64,000 bases of DNA, taken from assembly GCF_000961095.1 (NCBI RefSeq), contig NZ_CP011058.1:2504501-2568500 (forward strand), read 5' to 3'. Both the position numbers and the translations under genes were made by a program. The notes beneath the pieces are model-generated. The model was not told the origin of the DNA. It saw nothing but the letters and a program-made list of their open reading frames with translations, and searched no databases. Below are positions 25,576-34,610 of the stretch, in pieces (positions within the stretch are counted from its first letter, which is position 1; each line of letters starts with the position of its first letter). The DNA comes from Paenibacillus beijingensis. Its GTDB lineage: Bacteria; Bacillota; Bacilli; Paenibacillales; Paenibacillaceae.

Positions 25576-27778
25576 ACTCGGGACCTTCTTCGACGACTTT
25601 CATGTAAATGTTCTGTTTCTGGAAGCGTTCCAGCACAAATTGCGCTTCTTCCTTGTTTGTGTTGCTGAGCAGCACCAGCAGTTCACCGTTTCGGCCCATC
25701 CCCATATAATCGGTTTCGCGCAGCGACGCAACGATCCGGTCGGCGAGTTCGTCGGTACTGGAACCGTCTGCAAGCGACGTCAGCAAAATAAAGTCGAGGC
25801 CGTAGCGCGAGCTGGCCTTCTGCTTATTTATCACGATTTCGGCAAACACCTCGTGCCGGAGAACTTTGCCCTGCATCCCATCCACGTAGCGGATGGTGCC
25901 GACCGCTTCAATATACGAATGGGCGCGCGTCAACGCGGATGAAATGAGATCGACGGCGACTTTGAACAGATTTTGATAGTAAAGAGTGAACCGCTCGAAC
26001 TCGATCGTATGGACAGAGACGAGGGCAACCGTCTGCCCGGCGCTGATGACGGGTGCCGCCAGCAGCGGGAGATCGGCCTTAAGGTCTTTGTTGACAAATA
26101 GCTGGTGGCTGACCAGCAGCTCGTTCAGATAGGGATAATCCTGCACTTTGACGGACTTCGCCACGTCAGTCATGCCGCTCGAGTGTGCTGCCAGCCGCAG
26201 AAAGTTCCCCTGCTTGTTGACCGTATGGATGGTGACGCTGTCCGTATTCATAATGGATTCCAGTACGCCGACTGCAGCGGTAAAAATCTGTTCGGGCTCC
26301 AGCGTCTCGAGCTCTTTCGTCACCGCATGCAGCTTGCCGAAGCTGTGGCCGTTCGTCAAAATTTGCTGCTGCAGCTCATCCTTGATGAGGCGTGTTTCAT
26401 CAAAGATATGATGCAGAAAGCTGTACTTCTCCTCTGCTTCCAGCAGCTTCTCCTCTTGGCTCCGCAGCTTCCGGGTACGATGGTCGATGGAATATCCGAC
26501 CACGAGTCCGGCAGACAGATAGACGGCAAGCTGAAAGAAAAATTCGGAGCTGTAGGTCAGCGCGATCAAGTCCCGTCCGGATTCCAGTTCCCGGTATATA
26601 TAAAGCCCGAAGGCGAGTACCGTCGCCGGCATCGATTGGCGGCTTCCGTGCAGAAGGCCGATCAGCAGAATATACAGCAAACTATAGTCAAACGAATAGG
26701 ATGAGACAGGCTGCAGCTTCAATGTGATCCAGAGAAGCACCGCAAAACAAAACAAATTCTCCAAGGAAGGCAGGAGCGGCTTTGCAAGCTTTGCAAGCTT
26801 CGCAAGCCGGTTCTTTAGATCAACACGCGTCTTGGCTTGTTCTCCCGGCTTCGCGTGATCCGCCCTATGGTTCTGCTTGAACCAGTCATAGGTTTTGCGG
26901 AGGCCCTCCTGCAGTGAATATTTGGGCACCCAATCGAGACTTTGGAAAATCCGGCGGTTGTCGAGCGCGGAACGGTATATATCACCTTCACGGGGCTGGC
27001 TGTAGGAAACGTCGATCGCGCCATGAAGCTGCTGCAGATGCTTGATCAAATCGGTAACCCGGTTTTCGGTACAGGTGGACAAGTTGAAAACGCCGCTCAA
27101 CGAAGAATAGGAGGCGCGGTAGATCGCATCGGCTACATCTTCCACATAGATGAAATCCCGCGTTTGCCCCCCGTCGCCGTAAACGTGAATTTCTTTCTGA
27201 GCCAATACGCGCTCAATGAAGATGGATACGACCCCGCCTTCGCCGCCATTGCCCTGCTTTGGCCCGTAGACGTTGGAGAACCGAAAGCATAAGGTGTCCA
27301 GGCCGAACAGGTCCTTCCATTTTTCACAGTAGATTTCTCCAACCATCTTGTTGATTCCGTAAGGGGAGATGGGATTAAGGGCTGCATCCTCACGTATGGG
27401 AACCTCATCTGGAGCGCCGTATACCGCCGCGGATGAAGCGAAAATAAACTTCTTTATGCCGTATTTACGGGCCAAAGTGAGCATATTGGCGAGGCCGAGC
27501 ACATTGGATTTGGCATCCAGCTCCGGCTGAATCATGGAGGTGGCCACACTTACTTGCGCGGCTAAATGGACGACGACATCAAAACGGTGGGCCCGGAAAA
27601 TTTCGTCGCAGTTTCGATCCTCTACGTTCAATATATATCCCCGATGCTTGAATGGAACGTTGCTTTTGCTGCCGGAGGACAAATTATCGAGGATGAATAC
27701 CTGGTCCCCCTCTTTATGAAACCGTTCCGCCACGAAAGAGCCGATAAATCCATACCCGCCGGTAATTAATATTTTCAT
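25568..27778 (-). CDS. pelD: NAD-dependent sugar-nucleotide epimerase fused to a PelD c-di-GMP receptor
   Basis: A 736-residue fusion and first gene of the Pel operon. Residues 1-300 are a GalE-type extended SDR: TGGYGFIG (6-13), catalytic Tyr140 and Lys144 in YGINK, and a complete C-terminal half. A basic linker with LAKLAKLAK repeats leads to four membrane segments (~340-430), a coiled coil, a GAF domain (~490-620) and a GGDEF-like domain. There the active site is degenerate (RNGEL at 696-700) but the I-site RETD (687-690) stands five residues before it, as in c-di-GMP-binding PelD. Inferred roles: precursor epimerisation and c-di-GMP-dependent activation of Pel synthesis. Confidence 0.88.
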   Translation of the reverse strand: MKILITGGYGFIGSFVAERFHKEGDQVFILDNLSSGSKSNVPFKHRGYILNVEDRNCDEIFRAHRFDVVVHLAAQVSVATSMIQPELDAKSNVLGLANMLTLARKYGIKKFIFASSAAVYGAPDEVPIREDAALNPISPYGINKMVGEIYCEKWKDLFGLDTLCFRFSNVYGPKQGNGGEGGVVSIFIERVLAQKEIHVYGDGGQTRDFIYVEDVADAIYRASYSSLSGVFNLSTCTENRVTDLIKHLQQLHGAIDVSYSQPREGDIYRSALDNRRIFQSLDWVPKYSLQEGLRKTYDWFKQNHRADHAKPGEQAKTRVDLKNRLAKLAKLAKPLLPSLENLFCFAVLLWITLKLQPVSSYSFDYSLLYILLIGLLHGSRQSMPATVLAFGLYIYRELESGRDLIALTYSSEFFFQLAVYLSAGLVVGYSIDHRTRKLRSQEEKLLEAEEKYSFLHHIFDETRLIKDELQQQILTNGHSFGKLHAVTKELETLEPEQIFTAAVGVLESIMNTDSVTIHTVNKQGNFLRLAAHSSGMTDVAKSVKVQDYPYLNELLVSHQLFVNKDLKADLPLLAAPVISAGQTVALVSVHTIEFERFTLYYQNLFKVAVDLISSALTRAHSYIEAVGTIRYVDGMQGKVLRHEVFAEIVINKQKASSRYGLDFILLTSLADGSSTDELADRIVASLRETDYMGMGRNGELLVLLSNTNKEEAQFVLERFQKQNIYMKVVEEGPEYV

Positions 27779-27815
27779 CCATCAATCTCCCTTAAACGGT
27801 CTGATGTACTTTCAG

Positions 27816-27831
27816 GCTAGAATATTCTAGC
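27816..27831. promoter_or_regulatory. 16-bp perfect palindrome upstream of the Pel operon
   Basis: GCTAGAATATTCTAGC is perfectly self-complementary and ends 38 nt upstream of the pelD-fusion start codon. It is a good operator candidate for a dimeric repressor or activator. No riboswitch was seen before this operon. Confidence 0.5.
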
Positions 27832-28017
27832 AGTTATAAACATTTCTTAAAAGTATAAAATAGAAAAAGATGTAATTAAAGAGGTTAATCATTTTATTTA
27901 CTATTGCTTCTCTATCAGCCTCTATTTACAATCGGATAAAGCATTATCGATGCGGATTGCCGCAGGAACATAAAACGGGGCGAGGACCGTATAACGAATA
28001 GAAAAAAGGAGCGCAAC

Positions 28018-29415
28018 ATGAATCGAAAATTTTGGTGCCGGACAGCGCTGCTTCTTCTGTCTGTGGGTATCCTGAGCGGTTATTCGTGCACGGTGCCGGC
28101 GAAGGAGGAGGCGGTCATCAGCAGTTACCCGTTGGAAACGGATCAGGTACTGAATAACCCTTACATGGGCTTTGTCGTGGACGCCAGAGACAACAATCGG
28201 GCAAGCCAGCCGTTCCGGCTTGTGCATGCCAATCTGTTTTGGAGGGAACTGGAGCCGCAGAAGGGGGTCTACAACTTCGAGGAACTGGAGCGGAAGTTCC
28301 GGTTCGAATACTGGAGGCAGCAAGGTGTAAAGCTTGTCATGCGAGTTGTGCTGGATTATCCGCGGGAAGAAAGCCATATGGATATTCCCGACTGGCTTTA
28401 TGAGGAGACCGGTCGTCAGGGCGTATGGTACGCCATCGAGTACGGACGGGGATTCAGTCCGGATTACACCAATCCGCTCCTCATTTCATATCATGCCAAG
28501 CTGATCGCCGCTCTGGCAGACCGTTATCGGGACGACCCGTTTGTCGCCTTTATCCAGCTCGGAAGCATCGGCCATTGGGGCGAATGGCATACGATGGATC
28601 ACGGACCGAACCCGATCGCATTTCCAAAGAGAAGCGTTACCGACCGGTACGTCATTCCATATTTGCAGGAGTTCACCGGCAAACACCTGTTGATGCGCCG
28701 GCCGACCGCCATCGCTGCGAAGCATGGAATGGGTCTGTTCAACGACGCCTTCGGCAATGAAGAAACGATTGCCGGCGGATTCCGGGATTGGTACATGAAC
28801 GGTTACACGTCCTGGCTGACCGGTGAAAAAGAACCGGCAATGCCGGATTTTTGGAAAAAGTCTCCCAGCGGAGGGGAATTTAGCGAGCGTCTGGCCGCTT
28901 TTTCGGATGACCGCATTGAAGGGACGCTGCTTCAGGCCAAGCTGACTCACGTGTCCTGGATGGGGCCTTCCGCTCCCTGGAGGGCGGAAGCCGGAGGAGC
29001 CTATCAAGAAAATATCAATCGTTTCTTGAACGCAATCGGGTACCGCTTTGCCGTGACCAAAGCCGAATATGAGCAAGAAAGGAAGCCCGGCGAGACGCTG
29101 CATGTCAGGTATGTCATGGCCAACCGGGGCGCAGCACCGTTTTATTTCCGCTGGCCGCTGGAATTGAGCCTGTTCGATCAGAACGGCAGTATGGCGGCGT
29201 CAGTCCGCAGCTCCGCCGATATTCGCGCCTGGCTGCCGGGATTGCACCGCGGGGCTGTCTATTTAACCGTTCCGGCGGATCTGGCGCCCGGCACCTATGG
29301 GGTGCATGTTGCCATTTTGGACCCCGAAACAGGGAAACCCGGCATCGATTTTGCGATGGAGGGCCGTCAGCCGGACGGCCGGTACAGGCTCGGCACCGTA
29401 ATGGTTGTCCAATAA
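28018..29415 (+). CDS. Secreted DUF4832-type glycosidase-like protein
   Basis: A 465-residue exported protein with a signal peptide and a possible lipobox-like GYSC near residue 24. Residues ~40-330 read like a TIM-barrel glycoside-hydrolase fold: NPYMGFVVDARD, RLVHANLFWRELEPQKGVYNF, KLVMRVVLDYP, and FIQLGSIGHWGEWHT with an acidic residue after strand 4. A C-terminal beta domain (GETLHVRYVMANRGAAPFYF) corresponds to DUF4832. It is divergent from the Pel operon with a strong AAAAAGGAG site. It could provide the hydrolase that the PelA-like protein lacks; this is inference. Confidence 0.7.
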   Translation: MNRKFWCRTALLLLSVGILSGYSCTVPAKEEAVISSYPLETDQVLNNPYMGFVVDARDNNRASQPFRLVHANLFWRELEPQKGVYNFEELERKFRFEYWRQQGVKLVMRVVLDYPREESHMDIPDWLYEETGRQGVWYAIEYGRGFSPDYTNPLLISYHAKLIAALADRYRDDPFVAFIQLGSIGHWGEWHTMDHGPNPIAFPKRSVTDRYVIPYLQEFTGKHLLMRRPTAIAAKHGMGLFNDAFGNEETIAGGFRDWYMNGYTSWLTGEKEPAMPDFWKKSPSGGEFSERLAAFSDDRIEGTLLQAKLTHVSWMGPSAPWRAEAGGAYQENINRFLNAIGYRFAVTKAEYEQERKPGETLHVRYVMANRGAAPFYFRWPLELSLFDQNGSMAASVRSSADIRAWLPGLHRGAVYLTVPADLAPGTYGVHVAILDPETGKPGIDFAMEGRQPDGRYRLGTVMVVQ

Positions 29416-29453
29416 GGAGAGAGGCATTCCATCCTTCCAGCCGGATGAATGAA

Positions 29454-29484
29454 GAACCAAGCGCATGGATCACGCGCTTGGTTC
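29454..29484. terminator. Shared hairpin between two convergent genes
   Basis: GAACCAAGCGC (29454-29464) and GCGCTTGGTTC (29474-29484) form a perfect 11-bp stem between the ends of the DUF4832 gene and the minus-strand binding-protein gene. No strong T run follows on either strand, so termination efficiency is uncertain. Confidence 0.6.
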
Positions 29485-29507
29485 CTATAACGGCAGTCAA
29501 CCGTTGG

Positions 29508-30563
29508 TTATTTCGGCAAAAATTCCGTTGTGAAGGCTTTTGTAACATCCTGCTCCTTCTTGAGAAGCTTGAGCTCCAACATTTGCTTCATCATCGTTTC
29601 CCAATGCTCTTTCGACATGTAGCCGGTTCCATTCACAGCCGCATCGCCGCCGTATACGAGATCCTCCATCGTCTTGGATGCGTAGGTCATCGCTTCCGCA
29701 TTCAGATCCGGATTTTTCTCTTTAATAAACGGATTTACTTCTTCATAGTGGTCTTTATAGTAGTCCCAACCTTTAATGGAAGCTTCAACATACGCTTTCA
29801 CGATATCGGGATGGTCTTTTATGTATGACTCGGTCGTAATCAAGATGTTATCGTAGGGTGCATAGCCGGAATCGGCGATCCATAGCAATCCGACTTCGAC
29901 GCCTTCCTGCATGACATAAAAGGGCTCGTTTGTTCCATAGACCTGCGTGACAGACTTTTTGTCTGCGGTGAAGTTGGCCATCTGGCCGTTATAGACCATG
30001 TCTTGAACTTTGTCGAGCTTGTACCGGTTTTTAATATATTCCCAGTATGCAATACCGGGTTGCGTGTACACTTTGCGCCCGTTCAGGTCGGAGAAATCTT
30101 TGATCGGTTCCTCTTTGTGGTACATCAGAGCTTGAGGCGTTTTTTGAAAAATACCCGCCAATCCAACGACAGGAACCCCTGCCTCTCTCGCCATCAATAA
30201 GTCATCCGCCTTCATCATAGCGAATTGCACTTTACCCGAGGACAACAGTTGTACGGGATTGATTTGCGGGCCGCCCGGCTCGATCGTCATATCCAGCCCT
30301 GCATCTTTATAAAACCCTTTCATTAAAGCTGCAAACTGTCCGCCATGCTCGGGTTGAGGAAACCAACCTACGATCTGCGTCACCTTCGTCAATGACTTGC
30401 TCGCGTCGTCAGAGCTGGATGCAGAGGTGGTTGGTTCATTCGACGGGGAAGCACTCGAAGCGGGGGCGCTTGATGATGGAGCACTTGAATTGTTGGAGCC
30501 GCACGCCGTAACTGCAATTACCGTAAGAAGAATCAAGCCGGTCAAAAAAAATGATTTGTGCAT
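29508..30563 (-). CDS. Orphan NMT1/THI5-type substrate-binding lipoprotein
   Basis: A 351-residue exported lipoprotein: the ATG at 30563 has a GGAGG site and gives a signal ending in VTAC-G. A Ser/Ala/Pro-rich linker leads to a family 15-like binding domain (IVGWFPQPEHGGQFAALMKGF, FAMMKADDLLMAREAG, VYTQPGIAYWEYI). Relatives bind thiamine pyrimidine precursors, taurine, nitrate or riboflavin. No permease or ATPase gene is adjacent, which is unusual. It is divergent from an SDR and a PucR-family regulator and shares their palindromic operators. Confidence 0.82.
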   Translation of the reverse strand: MHKSFFLTGLILLTVIAVTACGSNNSSAPSSSAPASSASPSNEPTTSASSSDDASKSLTKVTQIVGWFPQPEHGGQFAALMKGFYKDAGLDMTIEPGGPQINPVQLLSSGKVQFAMMKADDLLMAREAGVPVVGLAGIFQKTPQALMYHKEEPIKDFSDLNGRKVYTQPGIAYWEYIKNRYKLDKVQDMVYNGQMANFTADKKSVTQVYGTNEPFYVMQEGVEVGLLWIADSGYAPYDNILITTESYIKDHPDIVKAYVEASIKGWDYYKDHYEEVNPFIKEKNPDLNAEAMTYASKTMEDLVYGGDAAVNGTGYMSKEHWETMMKQMLELKLLKKEQDVTKAFTTEFLPK

Positions 30564-30632
30564 TTCATGTCCTCCTCGCAGGTTTGTGTGACCTATCATA
30601 ACTTCGCGTCTTTCAAGGTGTCAATTAATGAT

Positions 30633-30647
30633 GTTATAGTTTATAAC
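30633..30647. promoter_or_regulatory. Palindromic operator candidate, copy 1
   Basis: GTTATAGTTTATAAC, embedded in a longer dyad with 8-bp arms (ATGTTATA / TATAACAT, 30631-30649), lies about 70 nt upstream of the binding-lipoprotein start. With its trailing ATAAAA it matches copy 2 at 19 of 22 positions. Confidence 0.6.
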
Positions 30648-30778
30648 ATAAAACTGTATCTTTGTTTTAAATTCCAAAAAATCCTCGAATTTTGTTTCCT
30701 GATACGAAAGACTTTCTAACACTTGTAAAAGCTATTAAATTGTGTTGTTGTTATTAAGTGAATTTGTGTAAATTATGA

Positions 30779-30793
30779 GTTATACTTCATAAC
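30779..30793. promoter_or_regulatory. Palindromic operator candidate, copy 2
   Basis: GTTATACTTCATAAC lies 25 nt upstream of the SDR start codon. The two copies sit near each end of the divergent promoter region, the pattern expected for one regulator, perhaps the PucR protein encoded after the SDR, acting on both transcripts. Confidence 0.6.
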
Positions 30794-30817
30794 ATAAAAG
30801 AAAGGTTGTGGAATTAA

Positions 30818-31546
30818 ATGAAAAAGCGAACCGTTTTGATTACCGGCGGCAATCGTGGAATTGGGCTCGCAATCGGTAAAAGATTTCAATCGGAAGGAGA
30901 TCGGGTTGTGATCCTGGATTTACCTGATGTGCCAAGCCCAGAGGCATTAAACTTGGTTTCCGAGAACGGAGGCGCATACTTTACCTGTGACATTTCCAAT
31001 AAATCGGATGTCGACCGCGTTGTTCCCCGAATATTGGACAGTTTCGGCTTTGTAGACGTTCTGATCAACAATGCAGGAATCCTTAAATGGGCCTCTTTTC
31101 TGGAAACGACGGAAGATGATTTCGATTCCACCTTTAATGTCAATGTAAAAGGTATGTATCTGGTCACCCAGCCGTTCGCCCGCGAAATGGTTGCCAGGAA
31201 AGAAGGAAATATCATTAACATGGCTTCCATGGGAGGAAAATGGGGGGCTACGCTTCAGTCCGCCTACTGCGCAAGTAAAGCAGCCGTTATCGAACTTACA
31301 AAAGTCATGGCTATGGAGCTCGGCCCCTATAACATTCGGGTAAACAGCCTATGCCCGGGAATCATCAAATCCGAATTAGGGAAGGGCTCGCCAAGGTCTG
31401 CGGACAGCTGGTTGGATAAAACGCCATTAGGCCGGCTCGGGCTTCCGGAAGATGTGGCGGACGTCGCTTATTTTATCGCCTCCACGGAAGCCCGTTACAT
31501 GACGGGGCAGGCCGTAAATGTAACCGGCGGGATGATTATGTATTAA
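30818..31546 (+). CDS. SDR-family oxidoreductase
   Basis: A 242-residue classical short-chain dehydrogenase/reductase. It has the cofactor motif TGGNRGIG, NNAG in strand 4, the catalytic Ser in NMASMGG and YCASK with Tyr and Lys. The C-terminal VNVTGGMIMY is normal for FabG-like SDRs. Asp after strand 2 (ILDLPD) suggests NAD(H) preference. It starts the plus-strand operon with the PucR gene 38 nt downstream, divergent from the orphan binding lipoprotein. Substrate unknown. Confidence 0.87.
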   Translation: MKKRTVLITGGNRGIGLAIGKRFQSEGDRVVILDLPDVPSPEALNLVSENGGAYFTCDISNKSDVDRVVPRILDSFGFVDVLINNAGILKWASFLETTEDDFDSTFNVNVKGMYLVTQPFAREMVARKEGNIINMASMGGKWGATLQSAYCASKAAVIELTKVMAMELGPYNIRVNSLCPGIIKSELGKGSPRSADSWLDKTPLGRLGLPEDVADVAYFIASTEARYMTGQAVNVTGGMIMY

Positions 31547-31584
31547 CCAAACCGGCACTCAACCCGAGGAAAGGGAGGATATTC

Positions 31585-33177
31585 ATGAATCTCACTGTCG
31601 AAGAAGCCCTTCTTCTGTATCCTTTATCCAAAGCGAAGCTCGTTGCGGGCGCCAAAGGCGCGAATCGCGTCATCAGATCGGTTAATATGATGGACGCTCC
31701 GGATGTTTTCAACTGGGTAAAAGCAGGAGAAATGCTGTTCACTACGGCGTTTGCCATCAAAGACACACCCGACGATTTCCTGTTGATGCTGCGTAAGCTG
31801 AACGAACGGGGATCGGCCGGTCTTGGGATCAAACTTGGGCGCTACTGGTCCCAAATCCCCTCTATCGTGATCGAAGAAGCCGACCGCCTTCATTTCCCCG
31901 TCATTGAATTGCCATTCGAGTTTACGTTCTCCGATCAGATGAACGCTTTAGTTAAAGCTGATATCGAGAAAAACACAAAGCAACTGCACGATACGCTCAA
32001 CAAACAGAAAAATCTGATTCGCTTTGCCATTCAGCCGGGAGATTCGCCCAACCACTTTCAGAAGATCGGGGAAGTTTTAGCGCATCCGATCGTAGTCATC
32101 GGGGCGCGGGGACAAATCCTTTACTGCACTAGCGATTGGCCGGAAGCCGCGATCCTGAAAGGATGGCCTTGGAGTCCGAAATCCGAGAAAGCCCGTACAC
32201 CCAACGGTTTGCGCTACACGGTCCCTTTAATGCAAGAGGGGGAATGCTGCGGTTTTCTTCTTGTTATGCCGCCTGATGCAGCCATTGCCCAAGAAGACGT
32301 AGGACTCTTCCATCAAGCCGCCGAAATATTATCCTTCCATATGAACCGCCTGCAAGATGAACGCCAAACCGTATCCGGATATCGCTGGACGTTAATACTG
32401 GAGCGTTATCTCCAGGGGGAAATGACGCCGGAGCGCTTTCTTGAACAGGCCAAAGCGGCCCGCAATAAGATTGAAGCGGCCGCTTACCTAAGCGTCAAGA
32501 CCATTCCTATACTTGAGTTCCATCCGGAAACAGATATCAATAAGGGACTCCATAAAATCCGTCGGGATTTGATGTACCATCCTTATCTGACGGGAATCGA
32601 TTCCCATCACTTGTTTCTCGATTCCGGAATGGTATCCCTCTTCTCCATCCCGGAAGGGGACATTTCCGTCTCCGAATGCCTTCACCGGATTACTAAGATA
32701 TACTCGGAAGTGTTGGAACTAACGGAAGATCCCGGTTTCCGTTGCGTGATCAGCAAACCCAAATTTAGGCTGGAAGCGATACGGGAAGCATACGAGGAGT
32801 GTAATGAAGCGATAGCTATCAGTGATCGTTTGTCGATAGACAATAGAGTCACGATGTTCTCGGATCTTGAATTTAATACACTCTTCCGGCATATTCCCAG
32901 AGAAGCAATGAAAAAGTATTGCACGAACCTGCTTCAACCCCTTCTGCAGAAGGAGGAATACTACGTTACCGAGATGCTGCATACACTTGAGGCTTATTTT
33001 GCGAACGAAGGATATATCAACGATGCGGCGAAGCAATTGTTCGTTCACCGCAATACAGTGCTTTACAGGCTTGAAAAAATTAGCGAGTTGCTGGACGTGG
33101 ATTTGCGAAAAACCAGCGATCTGTTGCAACTGAAACTGGCTTTTATCTTTAGAGAACTTCTGCAAGCGGACGAATAA
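31585..33177 (+). CDS. PucR-family transcriptional regulator
   Basis: A 530-residue regulator with an N-terminal PucR domain (MNLTVEEALLLYPLSKAKLVAG, FVWVKAGEMLFTT-like region), a GAF-like centre and a C-terminal helix-turn-helix of the PucR/CdaR type (AKQLFVHRNTVLYRLEKI). Relatives control purine catabolism, GABA or glycine-betaine-related genes in response to metabolites. Being the second gene after the SDR, it probably governs this small divergent cluster. The start follows an AAAGGGAGG site. Confidence 0.85.
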   Translation: MNLTVEEALLLYPLSKAKLVAGAKGANRVIRSVNMMDAPDVFNWVKAGEMLFTTAFAIKDTPDDFLLMLRKLNERGSAGLGIKLGRYWSQIPSIVIEEADRLHFPVIELPFEFTFSDQMNALVKADIEKNTKQLHDTLNKQKNLIRFAIQPGDSPNHFQKIGEVLAHPIVVIGARGQILYCTSDWPEAAILKGWPWSPKSEKARTPNGLRYTVPLMQEGECCGFLLVMPPDAAIAQEDVGLFHQAAEILSFHMNRLQDERQTVSGYRWTLILERYLQGEMTPERFLEQAKAARNKIEAAAYLSVKTIPILEFHPETDINKGLHKIRRDLMYHPYLTGIDSHHLFLDSGMVSLFSIPEGDISVSECLHRITKIYSEVLELTEDPGFRCVISKPKFRLEAIREAYEECNEAIAISDRLSIDNRVTMFSDLEFNTLFRHIPREAMKKYCTNLLQPLLQKEEYYVTEMLHTLEAYFANEGYINDAAKQLFVHRNTVLYRLEKISELLDVDLRKTSDLLQLKLAFIFRELLQADE

Positions 33178-33308
33178 AATCATGCTCGATAGGCGGTCAG
33201 TTCATTATTGTCCACATTCTCAATATTATCAGTTGTTTCGTTTAGGTGCACAACTGCTATGATGGAATTGGAAGCGCGCTTAAGCCAACTGAAGAAGGGG
33301 GAATCAGC

Positions 33309-33731
33309 ATGCACAGCTTTAAAGGATTGGCGCATATCGGGCTGTACTCGGGCGATGTCGAAGAGACAATAAATTTTTACACGAGTAACTTCGACTTTCA
33401 AGTGGTGAATGAGAGGACCATCGAAAAACCTGACCATCAATGGGTCAAGGTAGCCATGCTCGCCCTGAACGGCATGACGCTTGAAGTGATTGAGCACTCC
33501 GACAAGTCGCTGCATAAGACGGGAAACGGCGGCTGCGTCGATCATGTGGCGATCGAAGTGGAGAACTTGCCTGAAATCGTCACCGCGATACGCGCCAAAG
33601 GACATCAGTTTCGAACGGAAGAGCCGGTTGTAAATATGGAAATGCTCGGCGGGGCCAGGTATATTTACCTGTCGGGTCCAAGCGGTGAAAGCATTGAATT
33701 GTTCGAGTTATTAAGTCGGAACGTCCATTGA
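33309..33731 (+). CDS. VOC-family (glyoxalase-like) protein
   Basis: A 140-residue vicinal oxygen chelate protein with two beta-alpha-beta-beta-beta modules. Likely metal ligands are His in LAHIGLYS, Glu in MTLEVIEH, His in VDHVAIEV and Glu in ESIELFEL. The ATG at 33309 is chosen because GAAGAAGGGGG precedes it; an ORF start at 33246 lacks a site. It stops 3 nt before the end of the convergent AraC gene. Substrate unknown; VOC proteins include glyoxalases, dioxygenases and epimerases. Confidence 0.82.
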   Translation: MHSFKGLAHIGLYSGDVEETINFYTSNFDFQVVNERTIEKPDHQWVKVAMLALNGMTLEVIEHSDKSLHKTGNGGCVDHVAIEVENLPEIVTAIRAKGHQFRTEEPVVNMEMLGGARYIYLSGPSGESIELFELLSRNVH

Positions 33732-33734
33732 CGG

Positions 33735-34544
33735 TCAGATAATTAGCTGTGAATTTTTCTTCCAAGTGCTTGGAGACTGGTTCGTCACCTGTTTAAACAC
33801 TCTCGAGAAATACCGGGAATCGTTAAAACCTGCCGCATACGACACATCCTGAATACTGGCATCGGTGGAGGTCAGCAGTTTTTTGGCGTAGTTGATCCGT
33901 GCCTCGTTCAAGTAATGAAGAGGCGTACTTCCCGTGTAAGTTCGAAAAACCTTATGAAGATACGATTTGCTTACATTCATGATCGAGGCCATTTGCTCGA
34001 GCGTAATGTCCAGGCTGCAGTTATGGGTGATATAATGCAGTAATTCATAGAACGTTTCTTGCAGCGAAACATTGGAAGCGGTTTTATAATGGCGGATAAT
34101 GTGGAGAATAATGTTCTCGGCATAGTTTCGGATCATGCGGTCGCTCCCGACCCGCTTGTTGCTGTGCTCGTAGTCAATTTGTTCGAACAGCCAGCGAATG
34201 ATCCCTGATTTGTCCCTGAGCTGGAAAGAACAGCCTTGCACCAGGGAACGGTACTTGATATCAAGCTTGATGGTCAGCACCTCTTGCGGAGTCAATACGC
34301 CCTGATGCTCGCAGCCGGGTTGGTAGCCAACCAGATCATATACCCGGGACTCAATCGTTTTGTCGTTCAAACTGATGATTTGCTCGCCTTTCAGGAAATA
34401 ACTGAGCTCCAATGTGTTGTGGCTGTGCCTTGACGTATTGGTCGTCTTGGCGTCGTATCGGCGGCAAGATTCCAGTGCGATGGAGTCCATATCGATGCTC
34501 GTCAGGAAATCCAGTATTTTGAGCTGCGATTCGCTTGTCACCAT
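33735..34544 (-). CDS. AraC-family transcriptional regulator
   Basis: A 269-residue regulator with an N-terminal cupin-like sensing part (TSRHSHNTLELSYFLKG) and two C-terminal helix-turn-helix motifs (LEQMASIMNVSKSYLHKVF and IQDVSYAAGFNDSRYFSRVFK). The ATG at 34544 is used because a CAGGGGGAATT site precedes it; 51 extra upstream codons are rejected. It is divergent from the sugar-type ABC importer operon at 34611 and is its likely regulator. Confidence 0.88.
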   Translation of the reverse strand: MVTSESQLKILDFLTSIDMDSIALESCRRYDAKTTNTSRHSHNTLELSYFLKGEQIISLNDKTIESRVYDLVGYQPGCEHQGVLTPQEVLTIKLDIKYRSLVQGCSFQLRDKSGIIRWLFEQIDYEHSNKRVGSDRMIRNYAENIILHIIRHYKTASNVSLQETFYELLHYITHNCSLDITLEQMASIMNVSKSYLHKVFRTYTGSTPLHYLNEARINYAKKLLTSTDASIQDVSYAAGFNDSRYFSRVFKQVTNQSPSTWKKNSQLII

Positions 34545-34610
34545 AGTCAATTCCCCCTGAAATTTATGATAACGCTTACTTTTATTATACGAAACAGGAG
34601 TGATTTGAAA

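Noticed and set aside
27779..28017. A c-di-GMP riboswitch before the Pel operon
   Set aside because: No GEMM core (GACGCAAAGCC-like) was found on the minus strand; control appears to act through PelD and perhaps the palindrome.
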